64,000 nucleotides of DNA from G965261055 sp965261055 [NCBI: Fibrobacteria bacterium] (GCA_965261055.1 OZ253440.1:186001-250000); one strand, 5' to 3'. Shown: positions 40,676 to 49,771, counted from the first letter of the stretch. Translations and numbers: made by a program. The notes: generated from the letters alone by a model not told the origin.

Positions 40676-42169
40676 ATGGTGATCAAATTATTTGTACTTA
40701 TATTGTCTACAATTATCATTTTTAATTGTGGCGATTCAGTTGACCCACCGTCCAGTGTAAAGGTAAGTAGTGTGAGTGTTGATGATTCTACGATAAGTTT
40801 AGAAATAGGATCGACAGCAACAGTAGTATTGACGGTATTACCATTGACAGCGACAGATAAATCGGTGACATGGTTAAGTGATGAACCATCAATAGCGACC
40901 GTTGATAACGGTGTTATAACAGCAGCAGGAGCTGGTACAGCAACCATCACCGTAACGACAAGCGACGGATCTCACACAGCGACAGTAGTAGTAACAGTAA
41001 CAGCTGCACCAATCGAAACAATAAGTGTAACGAGTGTGAGTGTTGATGATTCTACGATAAGTTTAGAAATAGGATCGACAGCAACAGTAGTATTGACGGT
41101 ATTACCATTGACAGCGACAGATAAATCGGTGACATGGTTAAGTGATGAACCATCAATAGCGACCGTTGATAACGGTGTTATAACAGCAGCAGGAGCTGGT
41201 ACAGCAACCATCACCGTAACGACAAGCGACGGATCTCACACAGCGACAGTAGTAGTAACAGTAACAGCTGCACCAATCGAAACAATAAGTGTAACGAGTG
41301 TGAGTGTTGATGATTCTACGATAAGTTTAGAAATAGGATCGACAGCAACAGTAGTATTGACGGTATTACCATTGACAGCGACAGATAAATCGGTGACATG
41401 GTTAAGTGATGAACCATCAATAGCGACCGTTGATAACGGTGTTATAACAGCAGCAGGAGCTGGTACAGCAACCATCACCGTAACGACAAGCGACGGATCT
41501 CACACAGCGACAGTAGTAGTAACAGTAACAGCTGCACCAATCGAAACAATAAGTGTAACGAGTGTGAGTGTTGATGAATCCATAGTAAGTATAGTAGATG
41601 GATTGACCACAACAGTAGTAGCGACAGTATCACCCGCTAATGCGACCGACAATTCGGTGACATGGTTAAGTGATGAACCATCAATAGCGACCGTTGATAA
41701 CGGTGTGATAACAGCAGCAGGAGCTGGTACAGCAACCATCACCGTAACGACAAGCGACGGATCTCACACAGCAACAGTAGCAGTAACAGTAACAGCTGCA
41801 CCAATCGAAACAATAAGTGTAACGAGTGTGAGTGTTGATGAATCCACAGTAAGTATAGTAAATGGATTGACCGCAACAGTAGTAGCGACAGTATCACCCG
41901 CTAATGCGACCGACAATTCGGTGACATGGTCAAGTAGTGATGATCAAGTAGCGACCGTTGATAACGGTGTGATAACAGCAGCAGGAGCTGGTACAGCAAC
42001 CATCACCGTAACGACAAGCGACGGATCTCACACAGCGACAGTAGTAGTAACAGTAACAGCTGCACCAATCGAAACAATAAGTGTAACGAGTGTGAGTGTT
42101 GATGAATCCACAGTAAGTATAGTAAATAGGATTGACCGCAACAGTAGTAGCGACAGTATCACCCGCTGA
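40676..42169 (+). CDS. Big_2 repeat lipoprotein (array gene 3), N-terminal part ending at a premature stop
   Basis: ATG 40676 with AAGGG upstream; signal MVIKLFVLILSTIIIFNC with lipobox. Five complete Big_2 domains and part of a sixth. Domains 1-3 are encoded by 264-bp units that look identical. The sixth is broken by an extra A at 42127-42128 (aataggattg versus aatggattg); about 45 bp later two extra bases (gctgacatg versus gctaatg) restore the frame but create TGA at 42167-42169. The coding frame then continues to 43081. As it stands the product is 497 residues and lacks the discoidin-like end domain. Confidence 0.7.
   Translation: MVIKLFVLILSTIIIFNCGDSVDPPSSVKVSSVSVDDSTISLEIGSTATVVLTVLPLTATDKSVTWLSDEPSIATVDNGVITAAGAGTATITVTTSDGSHTATVVVTVTAAPIETISVTSVSVDDSTISLEIGSTATVVLTVLPLTATDKSVTWLSDEPSIATVDNGVITAAGAGTATITVTTSDGSHTATVVVTVTAAPIETISVTSVSVDDSTISLEIGSTATVVLTVLPLTATDKSVTWLSDEPSIATVDNGVITAAGAGTATITVTTSDGSHTATVVVTVTAAPIETISVTSVSVDESIVSIVDGLTTTVVATVSPANATDNSVTWLSDEPSIATVDNGVITAAGAGTATITVTTSDGSHTATVAVTVTAAPIETISVTSVSVDESTVSIVNGLTATVVATVSPANATDNSVTWSSSDDQVATVDNGVITAAGAGTATITVTTSDGSHTATVVVTVTAAPIETISVTSVSVDESTVSIVNRIDRNSSSDSITR
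40774..41565 (+). repeat. 264-bp tandem repeat (one Big_2 domain per unit)
   Basis: gagtgttgatgattc recurs at 40774, 41038 and 41302, with the related unit starting at 41566; spacing is exactly 264 bp (88 codons) and the three units look identical by eye. Confidence 0.9.
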
Positions 42170-43081
42170 CATGCGACCGACAATTCGGTGACATGGTTAA
42201 GTGATGAACTATCAATAGCGACCGTTGATAACGGTGTTATAACAGCAGCAGGAGCTGGCACAGCAACCATCACCGTAACGACAAGCGACGGATCTCACAC
42301 AGCGACAGTAGTAGTAACAGTAACAGCTGCACCAATCGAAACAATAAGTGTAACGAGTGTGAGTGTTGATGAATCCATAGTAAGTATAGTAGATGGATTG
42401 ACCACAACAGTAGTAGCGACAGTATCACCCGCTAATGCGACCGACAATTCGGTGACATGGTTAAGTGATGAACCATCAATAGCGACCGTTGATAACGGTG
42501 TTATAACAGCAGCAGGAGCTGGTACAGCAACCATCACCGTAACGACAAGCGACGGACCTTACACAGCAACAGTAGCAGTAACAGTAACCGCCGCACCATC
42601 AGTACCACAGTTAATATCCACTACAGTAACCCCAACAGCGTCGGAGAGTGAAACTATATGGACCACTCCAGGTGGAGATGTTGGAAATTTAAGTCGTATG
42701 ACAGATGGTAATAAATTGACTACTGGTATACATCCTGATGCTCCGGATCTAAATAATGAGAGGCAAATAGCTATGAGGAGGGCTGACGGGGTGGCGATAA
42801 CATTCACTTTTAATTCAACTTATAATAATGGTAAATTTATATACTATAATGCTATAGGTTCTAATCAGGTAGATGGTAGTACTATTGCGTTTATGTTGGA
42901 AGGAGTCGTACAGGAATCGTTTGTAGCTGGTGCAGGTCTTCCTCATGGTGGTAATACGCATGTATTGGAGATTGAGTTTATTCCATCTATGAATATTCAA
43001 TTTGATGCAGTGGTTCTAACTTTTAGTGGTAATTGGCAGGCTATGCGTGAGTTAGAAGTATTTGGAATTCCAGTATTATAA
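42170..43081 (+). pseudogene. Array gene 3, C-terminal part after the premature stop
   Basis: Same frame as 40676-42169, separated only by the TGA. Rest of domain 6, domain 7, then the discoidin-like end domain (MTDGNKLTTGIHPDAPD to MRELEVFGIPVL). The end domain differs from those of genes 1 and 2 at scattered residues (for example AIGSNQVDGST and GNWQAMRELEVFG). It has no signal peptide of its own; the GTG at 42188 is inside a domain and is unlikely to be a start. Confidence 0.65.
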
Positions 43082-43097
43082 CAGTAGATATATAATC

Positions 43098-43309
43098 TAT
43101 CCTAAGGCTAAAATAAGTAAGATTTCATCGGAACCATTCCCTAAGATTAAATTATCTATTTGGAATAGAAAGTAAATGACTTAATGTTTTAATTAACTCT
43201 TGACTAGCATCATCAGGATAAACAGAAGTGTCTAGTTTTTTGGTGATTCTCTTAGCTTTGGGGCTAGATCCCCAATGGACTTTCATTGGCATTTAATTTT
43301 GTGATTTTA
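43098..43309 (-). repeat. Duplicated internal hisC fragment, copy 3
   Basis: 212 bp: the shared inserted A plus one further A (ccccaatgg) and a T-to-G change (tttggtgattc). It is the most diverged of the three fragments. Confidence 0.92.
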
Positions 43310-43885
43310 GTAACCGTCACACCAGTGCTTAGCATCAGGGCAGAAGGTTTACTTACAGATTTAACTGTTACAGAAACAATTGATGCCAATAATATTGTGC
43401 ACTTAGATCCAGTCCCTCCTAGTTATGATCAGAAAAATTCTATTTTTGCTGGAAGTTTTAATTTATCAGCGGATACAGGGTTGATTTATGAATCTGGAGG
43501 AGGTGGGAAAGGTTTGAATTCGGTTATGAAGACGGTTCTTTTATCGTAAGTGCAGGTCAGGATAATAATATAGATGCACAAGTAACACAGGTGGTTTATC
43601 TCAAAATACAAATTATGTGTATATAATTCAAATTGTGGTTGCCCCTGATGCAATGAGCAATGCAAGTATTAAGATTTGGGTTACTGAAGGAACGACTATT
43701 TCCCAGATTACGGGAGCTTCAAATACAACAGAAATGATTCTAGGACTAGTTGATTGATTATACTGGTGGAGGTGCTCCAGGTTATCTTATTGGAGATGGT
43801 GGCGTAAATACCCTTTAGCAGATTTTCAGGGAACTGCATCAGAGATTCTTTTCATTAATAATGTAGTAGATATTACTCTTCCTTA
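43310..43885 (+). pseudogene. Lectin-like cassette (copy D), best preserved but frameshifted
   Basis: In successive frames: RAEGLLTDLTVTETIDANN, FAGSFNLSADTGLIYESGG, FEFGYEDGSFIVSAGQDNN, LSQNTNYVYIIQIVVAPDAM, IKIWVTEGTTISQITG and FQGTASEILFINNVV. The LIYESGG, then DGSF-V, then G-ASEILF-N order resembles LamG/concanavalin-A-like lectin domains ending in a G-I-EI-IYN motif. At least four indels break it. It shows what copies A-C once encoded: a C-terminal carbohydrate-binding-type domain behind Big_2 repeats. Confidence 0.55.
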
Positions 43886-43937
43886 ATAAGGTTAGATATT
43901 TAAGAGGTTTTTGCTGTTTTTTCCATTAACTGTAAGT

Positions 43938-43978
43938 GCCTTTTTGCATTTAAAGAAGGCTCTGAATGGTTCTTTTTT
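43938..43978 (+). terminator. Hairpin terminator after cassette D
   Basis: GCCTTTTT (43938-43945) pairs imperfectly with AAGAAGGC (43953-43960), then a short spacer and a T-run (43971 on). Homologous in position and loop (gcattt) to the one at 40460. Confidence 0.55.
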
Positions 43979-44390
43979 GTGGCAATAATTTATAATTAAA
44001 TGAGTTCAGTGTGTGAAGACATTAAAACCTAAGCTAAGTATTATTGCTGTTGGTGGTATAGATTTGGATGAAAGCAAAAGCTTATGTAAAAAAAAATCTT
44101 TCTACATAACTTCTCCACCTGATAAAGTAGAAACATTTAACATCCTAGGGTAAATTGCATTTTCATTTACATTATAAAAAAGTTAATTTTGAATTAGATT
44201 TACTAAATCTACTATAATATAGCTAAATATTTAATGCAAGTTTAGTATCTCTCGCATAGCTATTTTAGTAGTTATATTGAACTTTTATTACAAGATTTAA
44301 TAAGTCATTTTATCCTCTCATCTTAATTTTTCTAAAAAATTTTTACGCTTTTTTGTGTATTAAAGATTTTTAAAAATTGAAAAGTTGATA
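43979..44390. other. Intergenic stretch, no gene supported
   Basis: About 410 bp. A 46-codon GTG-started frame near 44014 (KTLKPKLSIIAVGGIDLDES) is open but too short and unmatched to call. A short inverted repeat (ttatgtaaa/tttctacataa, about 44082-44108) is visible. No RNA gene seen. Confidence 0.4.
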
Positions 44391-44960
44391 TTATTTTTGT
44401 TTTTTACTTGTAAAGCCATCTAATTTATTTGTTGCAAACAAAGATGACTGTATGTTGACTTTGAACAATATGTATTGTGAATTGAGTAATGAGTTTAATT
44501 TGTATAATTGATAATTATAGTTTATACTAATACCAAATGTATGATTATATGAAATTCCCGCCGTTGTTGTAAAGCCATGTGTAGTTCTATCTAAATGATA
44601 ACCAAAATTAGCTCCAACTCCAATAAATGGTTTTGTTTTGTATTTGCTAAGAAAATAGTATTCTATTGTGGGAGAGTAAGAAAAAAGTATGCTTGGATAT
44701 ACATGATGAAACACTACTGCTTTTAAATTTAAGCCCATGGAAAAATTCGAAAACAACCATTTTGGATAGAATTGAAAACTAGATATTAGTGGTTGTTGGT
44801 CTATAGTTTGAAGTTTACCAAATCTAGTTCCTATACCAAATCTAGTTCCTATACCAAATCCAGTTCCTATATTTAATTTAAAATTTTCAAAAGAGCTTTT
44901 GGGATGCCCAAGAATGGTACCAGTCGTTATTAGTAATATAATAATTTTTATAAACTTCAT
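44391..44960 (-). CDS. Small outer-membrane beta-barrel-like protein
   Basis: 189 residues with a signal peptide (MKFIKIIILLITTGTILG). The mature chain alternates aromatic and polar residues (SFQFYPKWLFSNFSMGLNLK, FIGVGANFGYHLDRTTHG, YNHTFGISINYNYQLYKL), typical of an eight-stranded barrel. Near the N-terminus the hexapeptide GIGTRF is repeated, from 18-bp DNA repeats. It starts 7 bp after the neighbouring barrel pseudogene. A scrap of a paralogue's 3' end sits at 30067-30125. Confidence 0.65.
   Translation of the reverse strand: MKFIKIIILLITTGTILGHPKSSFENFKLNIGTGFGIGTRFGIGTRFGKLQTIDQQPLISSFQFYPKWLFSNFSMGLNLKAVVFHHVYPSILFSYSPTIEYYFLSKYKTKPFIGVGANFGYHLDRTTHGFTTTAGISYNHTFGISINYNYQLYKLNSLLNSQYILFKVNIQSSLFATNKLDGFTSKKQK
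44817..44870 (-). repeat. 18-bp tandem repeat, in frame
   Basis: Three copies of accaaatctagttcctat (the third with one T-to-C change). 18 is a multiple of 3, so copy changes would alter length of a GIGTRF tract near the mature N-terminus without breaking the frame. Confidence 0.85.
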
Positions 44961-44967
44961 ATTTAAA

Positions 44968-45605
44968 TTATAAGATGATAGAGAAGTTTGTATTTAAGCT
45001 AATGGAAAGATAAGCATTAGAAACTGATTTGTACGTAATAGGTTTGGATGTTTGTCCGTAGCTTTTTTGTAAATCAGATTTAATTTTATTTTGACTAGCA
45101 AATAATTGATTGTACTCAAGGCTTAAATTAAAAATATGATAGAATGAAATGCCACAACCAATAGTGCCCCCGATATTATCAGAAGAACCGTATCCAAGGG
45201 AACCGTAACTATGTACTCCTAACCCTATTGATCCGAAATATCGGTAGTTTTGGCGAGGAAAATGATATTCAAGAGTAGGGTATATCTAATAATCTCATTA
45301 ACATAAATTTTTGGTGGTTGCGAGATATTATCCGTTCTTTTACTAGAGATATCTGTTATGGAAAATTTAATTCCTGCTATTATATTTTTTGTTAATATGC
45401 GTTTTAATTGAAGACTTATACCTATGCTAAAATTATTAAGTGGCTTTAGAGGAGAGAAAATATTGGGTTCTTGAGTAGCTACAAAGTTAGGACCTAAAGA
45501 AACAAAATACAACTTATTTTCTTGATGTGCTAAAGAATTTGATACTATTATAAATATCGCCATAAATATCCAATAATTTAGTTTGAAAAAAGAAGTTATA
45601 AACAA
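44968..45605 (-). pseudogene. Frameshifted outer-membrane barrel-like gene
   Basis: The first part (126 codons from 45605, signal peptide ending near NSLAHQ) reads KLYFVSLGPNFVATQEPN and then derails near 45285. In the next frame the text continues as LEYHFPRQNYRYFGSIGLGV and runs through FNLSLEYNQLFASQNKIK to a stop at 44968. The join is a single small indel. Full length would be about 210 residues, a small barrel like its downstream neighbour. It may be a recent inactivation, a sequencing error or a switchable gene; no repeat tract is obvious at the break. Confidence 0.6.
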
Positions 45606-45608
45606 ACT

Positions 45609-47033
45609 TTAAGTTTCTTTTTTTTGCATTTGATTCTCAATTTGAGAAATCGTTACTGGAAAATTTCTAGATAAATTAATACAACCGTTTTTTTTGATGA
45701 TAAGATTATCTTCAATCCGAATTCCAATCCATTCTTTATACCATCTTCCATCTATTTTCAAGCGAAAATGACCATATAAACCAGGCTCATTCGAAATTTG
45801 CCAATTCTCTTTCATTGGTTCATCTTTGTAAATTCCAAAGGGGTCACCATCGTGTTCTTGTTCCCCCATGAGGTGAGAGATGCCATGTGGCATTGTTTGA
45901 TAGGCCCTTTGTATGATTCCACCTTTGTCTATAAAATATTTTTGAATTTGTTGTTCTAAAAAACTCCAAGATTTTTGATTGAGTGTAGTAATAGTTATGC
46001 CCACTCTAGCAATAGATTGGTTGAACTTTAAAGTTTTGTAGACCAAATTATATAATAATCTTTGTAGAGGGTTGAATTTCCCATTATACGGAAATGTTCT
46101 TGAAATATCAGAGTGCATAGTTCCGTAACGAACACCAAAGTCCATTAAAATTAGTTTGGAAGGATTGATTTTTTCATCATTTTTTAAATAGTGTAAAATT
46201 GTGGCATTTTTACCGCTAGCAACAATAGAAGGAAAGCTAAGGTCAAAGGGACTTTTTCGTTTAAGATGAAATTCTAATAGATTACTGATGTCGTGTTCTG
46301 TTTTGTGATTTTTACAATCTTGTAAAACGGTAAGAAAAGCTTTTTGTGTGAGTTGGTTTGCTTTTTGAGCATCTTGTTGTTGATAGGTGTCTAAAGGAAG
46401 CCTTAAATCAAAATGTCCTTGAGAAAAGGGAAGAATTGTTTTAAAAAAACGCATTTTTTTTAGCTTTTGATAAAAAGCATAATTATGGTCTGTTTTGAGT
46501 ATTCGGGTTTCTTTTTTTCTGTCAAGATATTGGTGGTAAAAAAGTTGTAAGGTTGCATGATTAGAGCTAAGTGTTTTGAGTGTTAAAAATAATTCAGAAA
46601 CAGGTTTAATTTCTTGAATACCTGTTAAGACTTTTAGGTTATCCAAACTTTGGAGGTTTTCATCTTTAGGAAAACCAAAGCGAAGACCATCCCAGAACTC
46701 TCGTTTAGCGTCTTTGTAGGGTACAAATAAAGTACAGTTAGAAGTTTTATCTAACTTTTTCTTAGATTTTGGTAAAAGTAAAAGGTAGATTTGGGGTTGA
46801 TTAATTCCTGTTAAATATGTTAAAGCAGGTTCTTGATAATACTTAAGAGCATTCATGTGCCAAATATTCTCACTACCAGGTTCACGAGAAACACCAGCAA
46901 AGAGGCAAGGATATTTGATTCTTTTTGAATGTGCTTGTCTTCTATTTATGAGTATCTGTGTTATATTCTTTTGAGCATTTCCGACGGGAAAGACATGAGA
47001 GTATTGTTTAAGTAATTTGAGATAGCTATTCAT
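45609..47033 (-). CDS. pepP: Xaa-Pro aminopeptidase (M24B)
   Basis: 474 residues, N-terminal creatinase-like domain plus pita-bread metallopeptidase domain. All five metal ligands are visible: two Asp in LMDFGVRYGTMHSDISRTFP, His in PHGISHLMG, Glu in SNEPGLYGH and Glu in WIGIRIEDNL. It removes an N-terminal residue preceding proline from peptides in the cytoplasm. 3 bp separate its stop from the barrel pseudogene start. It is divergent from ppc across 71 bp. Confidence 0.9.
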   Translation of the reverse strand: MNSYLKLLKQYSHVFPVGNAQKNITQILINRRQAHSKRIKYPCLFAGVSREPGSENIWHMNALKYYQEPALTYLTGINQPQIYLLLLPKSKKKLDKTSNCTLFVPYKDAKREFWDGLRFGFPKDENLQSLDNLKVLTGIQEIKPVSELFLTLKTLSSNHATLQLFYHQYLDRKKETRILKTDHNYAFYQKLKKMRFFKTILPFSQGHFDLRLPLDTYQQQDAQKANQLTQKAFLTVLQDCKNHKTEHDISNLLEFHLKRKSPFDLSFPSIVASGKNATILHYLKNDEKINPSKLILMDFGVRYGTMHSDISRTFPYNGKFNPLQRLLYNLVYKTLKFNQSIARVGITITTLNQKSWSFLEQQIQKYFIDKGGIIQRAYQTMPHGISHLMGEQEHDGDPFGIYKDEPMKENWQISNEPGLYGHFRLKIDGRWYKEWIGIRIEDNLIIKKNGCINLSRNFPVTISQIENQMQKKET

Positions 47034-47104
47034 AATTCTAATCTTGTTTAATTACCAATAATAAAAATATATTATATATTTTGTTATGTTTAAATTAACA
47101 TAGT

Positions 47105-49765
47105 ATGTCAGAAACAAAAACAAGTTTAAAGAGTAATATTAAATTATTAGGTTCTTTATTAGGGCAAACAATTTTTTCTCAGGAAGGAAAAGCGAAGTAT
47201 CAATTAATAGAAGAAGTTCGTCTGTTATCTAAAAAAGCTCGTAAAAATAACAATACAGTGAGTCAAGAATTGGTACATAAAATTTCTCATTTGACAAATG
47301 AAGAGCTTATGGTTCTATCTCGTGCATTTTCCCATTTTTTAAATTTTGCTAATATTGCGGAATCTTATGATGATGTCCTTTGTATTGAAAAAAACAACGA
47401 TAAAGAATTTGATGTTCAAGCAGTAAAAGTTGAAAAGGACATTAAAGAGCTTTTAGGAAACGGTATTTCTAGAAAAAAAATCTTTGATTGCTTATGTAAT
47501 TTAAAAATAGATTTAGTTTTTACTGCTCATCCTACAGAGGTTAAAAGAAAAACTCTTATTTTGAAATCTCTCAAAGTGTGTAATCTTTTAGAGAAATTGG
47601 AAGATAGTAAAGAGGGTACTTTGAAGAGTTCCGATTGTATTAACGAATTATCGGCGTTAATTACAAGTATTTGGCAAGTCAATGAAATTAGAAAAGTGCG
47701 TCCAACTCCTAAAGAAGAGGCTCGTTGGGGTGTGACCTTAATTGAAAAAACAATTTTTGATGCAATACCTTGTTACATACAAAGTTTAGAGCGTTTATCT
47801 CGAAAGTATTTAGGAAAACCTTTACCAATCTATTTTTCTCCAATTTATTTTTCTTCTTGGATGGGAGGCGATCGAGATGGAAATGACTATGTTACACATG
47901 ATGTTACAAAGTCAGTTTCTTTACTTTCAATTTGGAGTATTGGGAAGCTGTATTTAAAAAAATTGAAGTATCTTTCTTTTGAGTTAGGAATGACACGCGA
48001 GTATACGAATAGTGCCGTACTTAAAAAAGTGGGTAAAGATATTTTAGAGCCTTATCGTTATTTTCTTAATCAAGTAGCTATTAAAATTCAAAATATGTGC
48101 ACAATCCAAGAATTGCTATATGCAGATAAAAATGTTAACCATATCACAGATTTTTACCATTCCAAGAAGGAATTACTTGATGATTTAGAGCTATGTTATA
48201 GTTCTTTAATAGAAAAGAATAGTGAAGAATCTGCAAATCAATATTTATTGCCGTTTATTCGGCAAGTTCAATGCTTTGGTCTAAATATTTTGCCTTTAGA
48301 TATACGACAAGAATCTACTCGTCATAGTGATGTTTTTAGTGAAATAATACAGTTAATGAATTTGGGTGATTACGATAATTGGAGTGAAGATGAAAAAATT
48401 ATCTTTCTAGAAAAGAATATTAAAAATCCTGAAAATATATTAAGTCAAAAATTTGTATTTAATGAAAAAAATCAAGAAGTCATTGATACATTAAATTTGT
48501 TAAAGGAAATTGGTTCACAGAATTTTGGTGCTTATGTGATTTCAATGACAAATGCTTCTTCTGATATTCTAGAAGTAATATTATTACAAATAATAGCAAA
48601 AATTCCTAAACTTTTGCGTGTTGTTCCTCTTTTTGAAACATTGGAAGACTTAGAAAATTCTACAGAAATTATGGAAAAGTTGTATTCTATATCTGCTTAT
48701 TTTGACTTGATTAACTCATATCAAGAAGTGATGATAGGTTATTCTGATTCAGGAAAAGATGCTGGGAAATTAGCTGCGAGTTGGGCTCAATATAGAGCTC
48801 AAGAAAATCTTGTAGAGGTTTCAGATCGTTTTGGTGTAGAGCTTACTTTCTTCCATGGACGTGGTGGAACTGTGGGTCGAGGCGGAGGACCTGTTGGGCA
48901 TGCTTTGTATTCTCAACCACCTAAAACAGTACGTGGTCGTTTAAGAGTTACAGAGCAAGGTGAAGTTTTACAAAAGAAATACTTACTTTCAGAATTAGCG
49001 GTTCATAATTTGATGACTTATGTTAGTTCTACTTTATTTGCGACATTGTCACCACCTCCTGTTCCTAAGGATTCATGGAGAAACTTAATGGGAAAAATGT
49101 CTGAAATCTCTTGTAATGAATATCGTAATATGATTAGAGGAAATCCTAAGTTTGTTGATTATTTTAATCAGGCAACACCAGCCCCAGAGTTTAATAATTT
49201 ATTGATAGGAAGTCGTCCAGCTAAAAGAAAAAAAAATGGAGGACTTGAAAGTTTAAGAGCAATTCCTTGGATCTTTGCTTGGACACAGAATAGACTACTA
49301 TTGCCATCTTGGCTTGGAGTTGAAAAAGCTTTAGGCAAGATTCAAGCAGATAAAAACAATCAAAAGATTTTGGAAGATATGCTTAAGAATTGGCCATTCT
49401 TTTATTTATTTATCGATCTGTTAGAAATGGTTCTTATTAAACTTGATATTAATATTTCTAAATGTTATGATGAGAATTTGGTTAAAGATTCAAAACTTTT
49501 GGAGTTGGGAGAGAGTTTAAGAGTATCGGGGGAAAATTTTAGCAAAATTATGGAAAATATCTCTCAACAATATTCTTTCTTCCAAACGAACAAAAAATTA
49601 GTGAGTGATTCAATCTCTTTAAGAAAGCCTTATGGAGATGTTTTGAATCTTCTACAAATAGAATTACTTAAGCGTAGTCGTGAAAATAAGATGGATAAGT
49701 CTTTGGATGATGCGACAATGATTACTATTTCTGGAGTTGCTGCTATGATGAAAAATACGGGTTAG
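47105..49765 (+). CDS. ppc: Phosphoenolpyruvate carboxylase
   Basis: 886 residues. VFTAHPTEVKRKT carries the catalytic His (about 143); GGDRDGNDYVT, GYSDSGKDAGKLAASW (Lys about 551), FFHGRGGTVGRGGGP and GSRPAKRKKNGGLESLRAIP are the other PEPC blocks. It ends in the near-universal MKNTG. It fixes bicarbonate onto PEP to give oxaloacetate. No Shine-Dalgarno is seen before the ATG. der begins 6 bp downstream. Confidence 0.96.
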   Translation: MSETKTSLKSNIKLLGSLLGQTIFSQEGKAKYQLIEEVRLLSKKARKNNNTVSQELVHKISHLTNEELMVLSRAFSHFLNFANIAESYDDVLCIEKNNDKEFDVQAVKVEKDIKELLGNGISRKKIFDCLCNLKIDLVFTAHPTEVKRKTLILKSLKVCNLLEKLEDSKEGTLKSSDCINELSALITSIWQVNEIRKVRPTPKEEARWGVTLIEKTIFDAIPCYIQSLERLSRKYLGKPLPIYFSPIYFSSWMGGDRDGNDYVTHDVTKSVSLLSIWSIGKLYLKKLKYLSFELGMTREYTNSAVLKKVGKDILEPYRYFLNQVAIKIQNMCTIQELLYADKNVNHITDFYHSKKELLDDLELCYSSLIEKNSEESANQYLLPFIRQVQCFGLNILPLDIRQESTRHSDVFSEIIQLMNLGDYDNWSEDEKIIFLEKNIKNPENILSQKFVFNEKNQEVIDTLNLLKEIGSQNFGAYVISMTNASSDILEVILLQIIAKIPKLLRVVPLFETLEDLENSTEIMEKLYSISAYFDLINSYQEVMIGYSDSGKDAGKLAASWAQYRAQENLVEVSDRFGVELTFFHGRGGTVGRGGGPVGHALYSQPPKTVRGRLRVTEQGEVLQKKYLLSELAVHNLMTYVSSTLFATLSPPPVPKDSWRNLMGKMSEISCNEYRNMIRGNPKFVDYFNQATPAPEFNNLLIGSRPAKRKKNGGLESLRAIPWIFAWTQNRLLLPSWLGVEKALGKIQADKNNQKILEDMLKNWPFFYLFIDLLEMVLIKLDINISKCYDENLVKDSKLLELGESLRVSGENFSKIMENISQQYSFFQTNKKLVSDSISLRKPYGDVLNLLQIELLKRSRENKMDKSLDDATMITISGVAAMMKNTG

Positions 49766-49771
49766 TAGAAA

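Noticed and set aside
30788-42807. Many antisense frames of 70-109 codons across the Big_2 genes, repeated at 264- or 516-bp spacing
   Set aside because: They follow the sense repeats exactly, lack ribosome sites and read as low-complexity Val/Thr/Ala text; they are shadows of the coding strand.
44014-44155. 46-codon GTG-started frame (KTLKPKLSIIAVGG...)
   Set aside because: Too short, no ribosome site and no recognisable family.
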